The notes under the pieces are model-generated. The model was not told the origin of the DNA and made no database searches. It saw only the letters and a list, made by a program, of their open reading frames with translations. This document shows, in pieces, positions 60,734 to 64,000 of a stretch of 64,000 bases of DNA. A program made the translations under genes and the position numbers. The stretch comes from Vibrio sagamiensis NBRC 104589 (GTDB lineage Bacteria > Pseudomonadota > Gammaproteobacteria > Enterobacterales > Vibrionaceae), in assembly GCF_007990935.1 (NCBI RefSeq), contig NZ_BJXJ01000025.1, forward strand, positions 1-64,000, written 5' to 3'. Position 1 is the first letter of the stretch; each line of letters starts with the position of its first letter.

Positions 60734-63331
60734 ATGTACATGAGCACTGATGAGGTTCGTAACGCGTTCCTTAAGTTCTTTGAAAGCAAAGGACACCAAA
60801 TCGTAGAAAGTTCATCGTTAGTTCCACATAACGATCCAACCCTGTTATTTACTAACGCAGGCATGAACCAATTTAAAGATTGTTTCTTAGGCTTAGAAAA
60901 ACGAGCCTACACCCGAGCGACTACGGCTCAACGCTGTGTACGTGCTGGTGGTAAACATAACGATTTGGAAAACGTCGGTTTTACTGCTCGCCATCATACC
61001 TTCTTTGAAATGCTGGGTAACTTCAGTTTTGGTGACTATTTCAAAGAAGACGCCATCGCTTTTGCTTGGGAGTTTTTAACTGAAACGCTTAAACTGCCAG
61101 CAGACCGTCTACTGGTGACCGTTTACGAAACTGACGATGAAGCATTTGATATCTGGAATAAAAAAGTAGGCGTTCCAGCCGATCGTATCGTGCGTATTGG
61201 CGATAAGAAAGGCGGTAAGCCATATGAGTCAGATAACTTCTGGCAGATGGGTGACACTGGTCCTTGTGGCCCATGTACAGAGATCTTCTATGATCACGGC
61301 GAACATATCTGGGGTGGTCGTCCTGGTACGCCTGAAGAAGATGGTGACCGTTTCATCGAGATCTGGAACAACGTATTCATGCAGTTCAACCGCCACGCTG
61401 ACGGCACAATGGAACCGCTACCTAAGCCATCGGTAGATACGGGTATGGGTATCGAGCGTATCTCTGCCATCATGCAGGGCGTGCACTCAAACTACGAAAT
61501 CGATGTATTTCAAGCGCTTATCAAAGCTGCAGCAGAAGTGATCGGTTACCAAGACCTATCCAACCAATCGCTACGCGTGATTGCCGACCACATCCGTTCA
61601 TGTTCATTCTTGATTGTTGATGGTGTTATGCCTTCAAACGAAGGTCGTGGTTATGTTCTACGTCGTATTATCCGTCGTGCCGTTCGTCACGGTAACAAGC
61701 TAGGCGCACAAGGTGCATTCTTCCACAAATTGGTTGGTGTACTAGCGGACATCATGGGTACGGCTGGCGAAGAACTGAAGCGTCAACAAGCTGTGGTTGA
61801 AAAAGTATTGCGTATCGAAGAAGAAAACTTCGGTCGTACACTTGAGCGTGGTATGGCGATTCTAAACGAAGCGTTAGATAACATTTCTGCTCAAGGAGCG
61901 GATGGCAAAGTGCTCGATGGCGAAACAGTATTCAAACTTTACGATACTTACGGTTTCCCAGCTGACTTAACGAACGACGTTGCACGTGAACGTGAGTTCG
62001 CTATCGACGAAGAAGGTTTCGAGAAAGCGATGGAAGAGCAGCGTCAACGTGCACGTGAAGCCGGTAACTTCGGTACTGACTATAACGCTGCAATCAAAGT
62101 TGATGCACAAACAGAATTCTGTGGTTACACAGGCACTAAAGGTTCTAGCTCTATAGCAGCGATGTTTGTTGAAGGTAACGAAGTCGATTCGCTATCTGCA
62201 GGCGACAAAGCAATCATCGTACTTGGAGAGACACCATTCTACGCTGAGTCAGGCGGTCAATGTGGTGATGCTGGTGAAATCCGCACTGAGTCTGGTGTAT
62301 TCCGTGTTGAAGACACTCAGAAACTAGGCAACGCAATTGCGCACCACGGTGTAATGGCAGAAGGCGTGCTAGCGAAAGATGACGAAGTAGCAACGATTGT
62401 TGATGCAGAGCGTCGCGCAGCTATCTCTCTAAACCACTCAGCGACACACTTGCTGCATGCTGCACTGCGTCAAGTGCTTGGTGAGCATGTCACGCAGAAG
62501 GGCTCTCTAGTAAAAGCGGACAACCTTCGTTTTGACTTCTCCCATCTCGAAGCGGTAACCGCAGCAGAGCTGAAGGACGTTGAGCGTTTAGTGAATGCAC
62601 AAATTCGCCATAACCACACTATTGAAACTAACGTTATGGACATTGAGTCTGCGAAGCAGAAAGGTGCAATGGCACTGTTCGGTGAGAAGTACGATGACGA
62701 AGTGCGCGTACTGTCTATGGGCGATTTCTCGACAGAGCTTTGTGGTGGTATCCATGCTTCAAATACCGGTGATATCGGTCTATTCAAGATAACTTCTGAA
62801 GGTGGTATCGCAGCAGGTATCCGTCGTATCGAAGCGGTAACGGGCGAGGGTGCACTCGACGCAATCGAAGCTCAAGCGGCTAAGTACGAAGAGAAACTGG
62901 CTGAGTCAGCGCAAAAAGCAAAATCTTTAGAGAAAGAAATCCAAAAGCTGAAAGACAAAATGGCTGCGGCAGAAAGTGCCAATATCATGGGCAAAGTTAA
63001 GGATATCAATGGTACTAAAGTTTTGGTCGCGGCTCTAGAAGGTGCGGATAGCAAAAACCTACGCACTATGGTTGACGACATTAAAAACCAAGTTGGTAGC
63101 GGTGTTGTCCTGCTTGCAAACGTAAATGATAACAAGATTGGTCTCATTGCTGGTGTAACTAAAGACCTTATTTCTAAAGTGAAAGCGGGTGATTTAGTTA
63201 AAATGGTGGCTGAGCAAGTCGGCGGTAAAGGTGGTGGTCGTCCAGATATGGCGCAAGCCGGTGGTACGGACGTTGACGCTCTGCCTAGAGCAATTTCATC
63301 CGTTCAACCTTGGCTTGAAGAGCGTTTATAG
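60734..63331 (+). CDS. alaS: alanine-tRNA ligase
   Basis: Charges tRNA-Ala and clears mischarged Ser/Gly. The 865 residues start with MYMSTDEV. The class II core shows [38 protein letters not shown] (residues about 77-99) and [17 protein letters not shown]. The editing domain has [11 protein letters not shown] and the zinc site of [15 protein letters not shown]; the C-Ala domain carries [16 protein letters not shown]. coli AlaS has 876. ATG at 60734 follows AGGAAGAGCTGC; ATG at 60740 is an alternative. It sits between recX and lysC, the standard order. Confidence 0.98.
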   Translation: MYMSTDEVRNAFLKFFESKGHQIVESSSLVPHNDPTLLFTNAGMNQFKDCFLGLEKRAYTRATTAQRCVRAGGKHNDLENVGFTARHHTFFEMLGNFSFGDYFKEDAIAFAWEFLTETLKLPADRLLVTVYETDDEAFDIWNKKVGVPADRIVRIGDKKGGKPYESDNFWQMGDTGPCGPCTEIFYDHGEHIWGGRPGTPEEDGDRFIEIWNNVFMQFNRHADGTMEPLPKPSVDTGMGIERISAIMQGVHSNYEIDVFQALIKAAAEVIGYQDLSNQSLRVIADHIRSCSFLIVDGVMPSNEGRGYVLRRIIRRAVRHGNKLGAQGAFFHKLVGVLADIMGTAGEELKRQQAVVEKVLRIEEENFGRTLERGMAILNEALDNISAQGADGKVLDGETVFKLYDTYGFPADLTNDVAREREFAIDEEGFEKAMEEQRQRAREAGNFGTDYNAAIKVDAQTEFCGYTGTKGSSSIAAMFVEGNEVDSLSAGDKAIIVLGETPFYAESGGQCGDAGEIRTESGVFRVEDTQKLGNAIAHHGVMAEGVLAKDDEVATIVDAERRAAISLNHSATHLLHAALRQVLGEHVTQKGSLVKADNLRFDFSHLEAVTAAELKDVERLVNAQIRHNHTIETNVMDIESAKQKGAMALFGEKYDDEVRVLSMGDFSTELCGGIHASNTGDIGLFKITSEGGIAAGIRRIEAVTGEGALDAIEAQAAKYEEKLAESAQKAKSLEKEIQKLKDKMAAAESANIMGKVKDINGTKVLVAALEGADSKNLRTMVDDIKNQVGSGVVLLANVNDNKIGLIAGVTKDLISKVKAGDLVKMVAEQVGGKGGGRPDMAQAGGTDVDALPRAISSVQPWLEERL

Positions 63332-63691
63332 TACCTAATTATATTTACGCTCAATGTATATCATGAATTGAGCGTTATACCTTTTACTTCAATAGGTTAA
63401 ATCGTTGGCACATTTCAAAAAGGACAGGTGCTCCTTAGATCATAAATTTTGTTAACGATTTTTAATGCAGAACTTCGATATCTATGAATCGTTGTCATAA
63501 GGCTGACCTGTTGAACGAAGTACTTTTAGGTTAGTTGGGTATATTTTTAATGGTAACCAAGTTGCTTGATGATGAGGCTGTTTGCTTTGTTTTTAGTTGG
63601 CTTGGTTTTGTCGTAAATACCACTTACAAAATTGAAAGTTTTGTATAGCAGTGGTTTGAAAGAGATTTTGGTCTTGGGAAGGTGAAGACTG
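63332..63691. other. non-coding gap between alaS and lysC
   Basis: About 360 bp with no gene. ACGCTCAAT / ATTGAGCGT (63347-63355 and 63367-63375) is a 9-bp hairpin just after alaS without a good T-tract, probably a weak terminator. A stretch near 63517-63580 contains fragments resembling the palindromic repeat at 9434-9491. I see no lysine riboswitch in front of lysC. Confidence 0.45.
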
Positions 63692-64000
63692 GTGAAAAAG
63701 CCCCTTATCGTGCAAAAGTTTGGCGGAACATCGGTGGGTTCTATTGATAGAATTTATCAGGTAGCTGAACACATCATTAAGGCGAAAAATGATGGTAATC
63801 AAGTTGTTGTGGTTGTTTCTGCTATGTCAGGTGAAACAAATCGGTTAATGGATCTAGCTCAACAAATAGACAGTGTTCCAACTGCTCGAGAACTTGATGT
63901 TTTGCTCTCTGCTGGTGAGCAAGTGTCTATGGCACTTTTAGCAATGACGCTTAATAAATTAGGTTATGCTTCACGCTCACTTACCGGAGCACAGGCTAAC
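63692..64000 (+). CDS. lysC: aspartate kinase, 5' part (runs off the window)
   Basis: First enzyme of the aspartate family (lysine, threonine, methionine) pathway. The 103 visible residues hold the nucleotide-binding start [27 protein letters not shown] and [17 protein letters not shown], all typical of aspartokinases. The start is GTG at 63692 (MKKPLIVQK). The gene continues past the right edge, so length and regulatory ACT domains cannot be seen. In vibrios csrA usually follows lysC, outside this window. Confidence 0.93.
   Translation, partial: MKKPLIVQKFGGTSVGSIDRIYQVAEHIIKAKNDGNQVVVVVSAMSGETNRLMDLAQQIDSVPTARELDVLLSAGEQVSMALLAMTLNKLGYASRSLTGAQAN

Noticed and set aside
63332..63691. Lysine riboswitch before lysC
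   Set aside because: I could not find the conserved lysine-aptamer blocks or a terminator/antiterminator pair.

Overview
The window is a chromosomal stretch of a gammaproteobacterium, almost certainly a Vibrio (Vibrionaceae). Protein sequences and gene order match the enterobacterial/vibrio core chromosome: epd-pgk-fbaA-mscS-argO, the zapA/6S RNA/fau block, rpoE-rseABC-lepA-lepB-rnc-era-recO-pdxJ-acpS, barA/rlmD/relA/mazG/pyrG/eno, ftsB-ispDF-truD-surE-pcm-nlpD-rpoS-mutS, and pncC-recA-recX-alaS-lysC. The AlaS N-terminus (MYMSTDEV) is, from memory, the form found in vibrios. I cannot name the species.

Layout. 1-7 kb: lower glycolysis (epd, pgk, fbaA), the small mechanosensitive channel, and the arginine exporter argO divergent from its activator argP. 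7-19 kb: a SIMPL-domain protein; a minus-strand block zapA > 6S RNA > fau > rpiA > serA; ygfB and two ubiquinone hydroxylases (ubiH, ubiI); ytfK; a YbaK-type deacylase coupled to ygfZ; sdhE with ygfX; and nadB. 19.7-29 kb: the envelope-stress sigma factor with its anti-sigma proteins, preceded by a good sigma-E promoter match, then translation, secretion and RNA-processing genes. 29-36 kb: the hybrid sensor kinase barA (varS) on the minus strand, then rlmD and relA on the plus strand. 36-46 kb: nucleotide clean-up, CTP synthase, enolase, division, isoprenoid and tRNA genes, the stationary-phase cluster surE-pcm-nlpD-rpoS, and mutS facing it. 58-64 kb: pncC, a LexA-controlled recA, recX, alaS and the start of lysC.

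The accessory part is 48.9-58.2 kb, between mutS and pncC. It holds four collinear genes: a YqiJ-like membrane protein with an OB-fold, a YqiK-type flotillin, a 1626-residue coiled-coil AAA+ ATPase of the DUF3686 ('DNA repair ATPase') type, and a TelA-family (toxic anion resistance) protein. The ATPase and TelA genes overlap by 8 bp. A stable terminator-like hairpin sits between the flotillin and ATPase genes, and a near-perfect palindromic terminator closes the module. I infer one membrane-associated stress machine whose job is not established. This is the best candidate here for an under-described system.

Smaller points of interest are a possible small RNA or long 3' UTR on the minus strand near 15.2-15.4 kb, a 17-bp perfect hairpin built around the barA stop codon, a LexA operator that fills the recA promoter spacer exactly, and a 58-bp palindromic intergenic repeat near serA/rpiA. 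I recognised no tRNA or rRNA genes, CRISPR arrays, insertion sequences or prophage.
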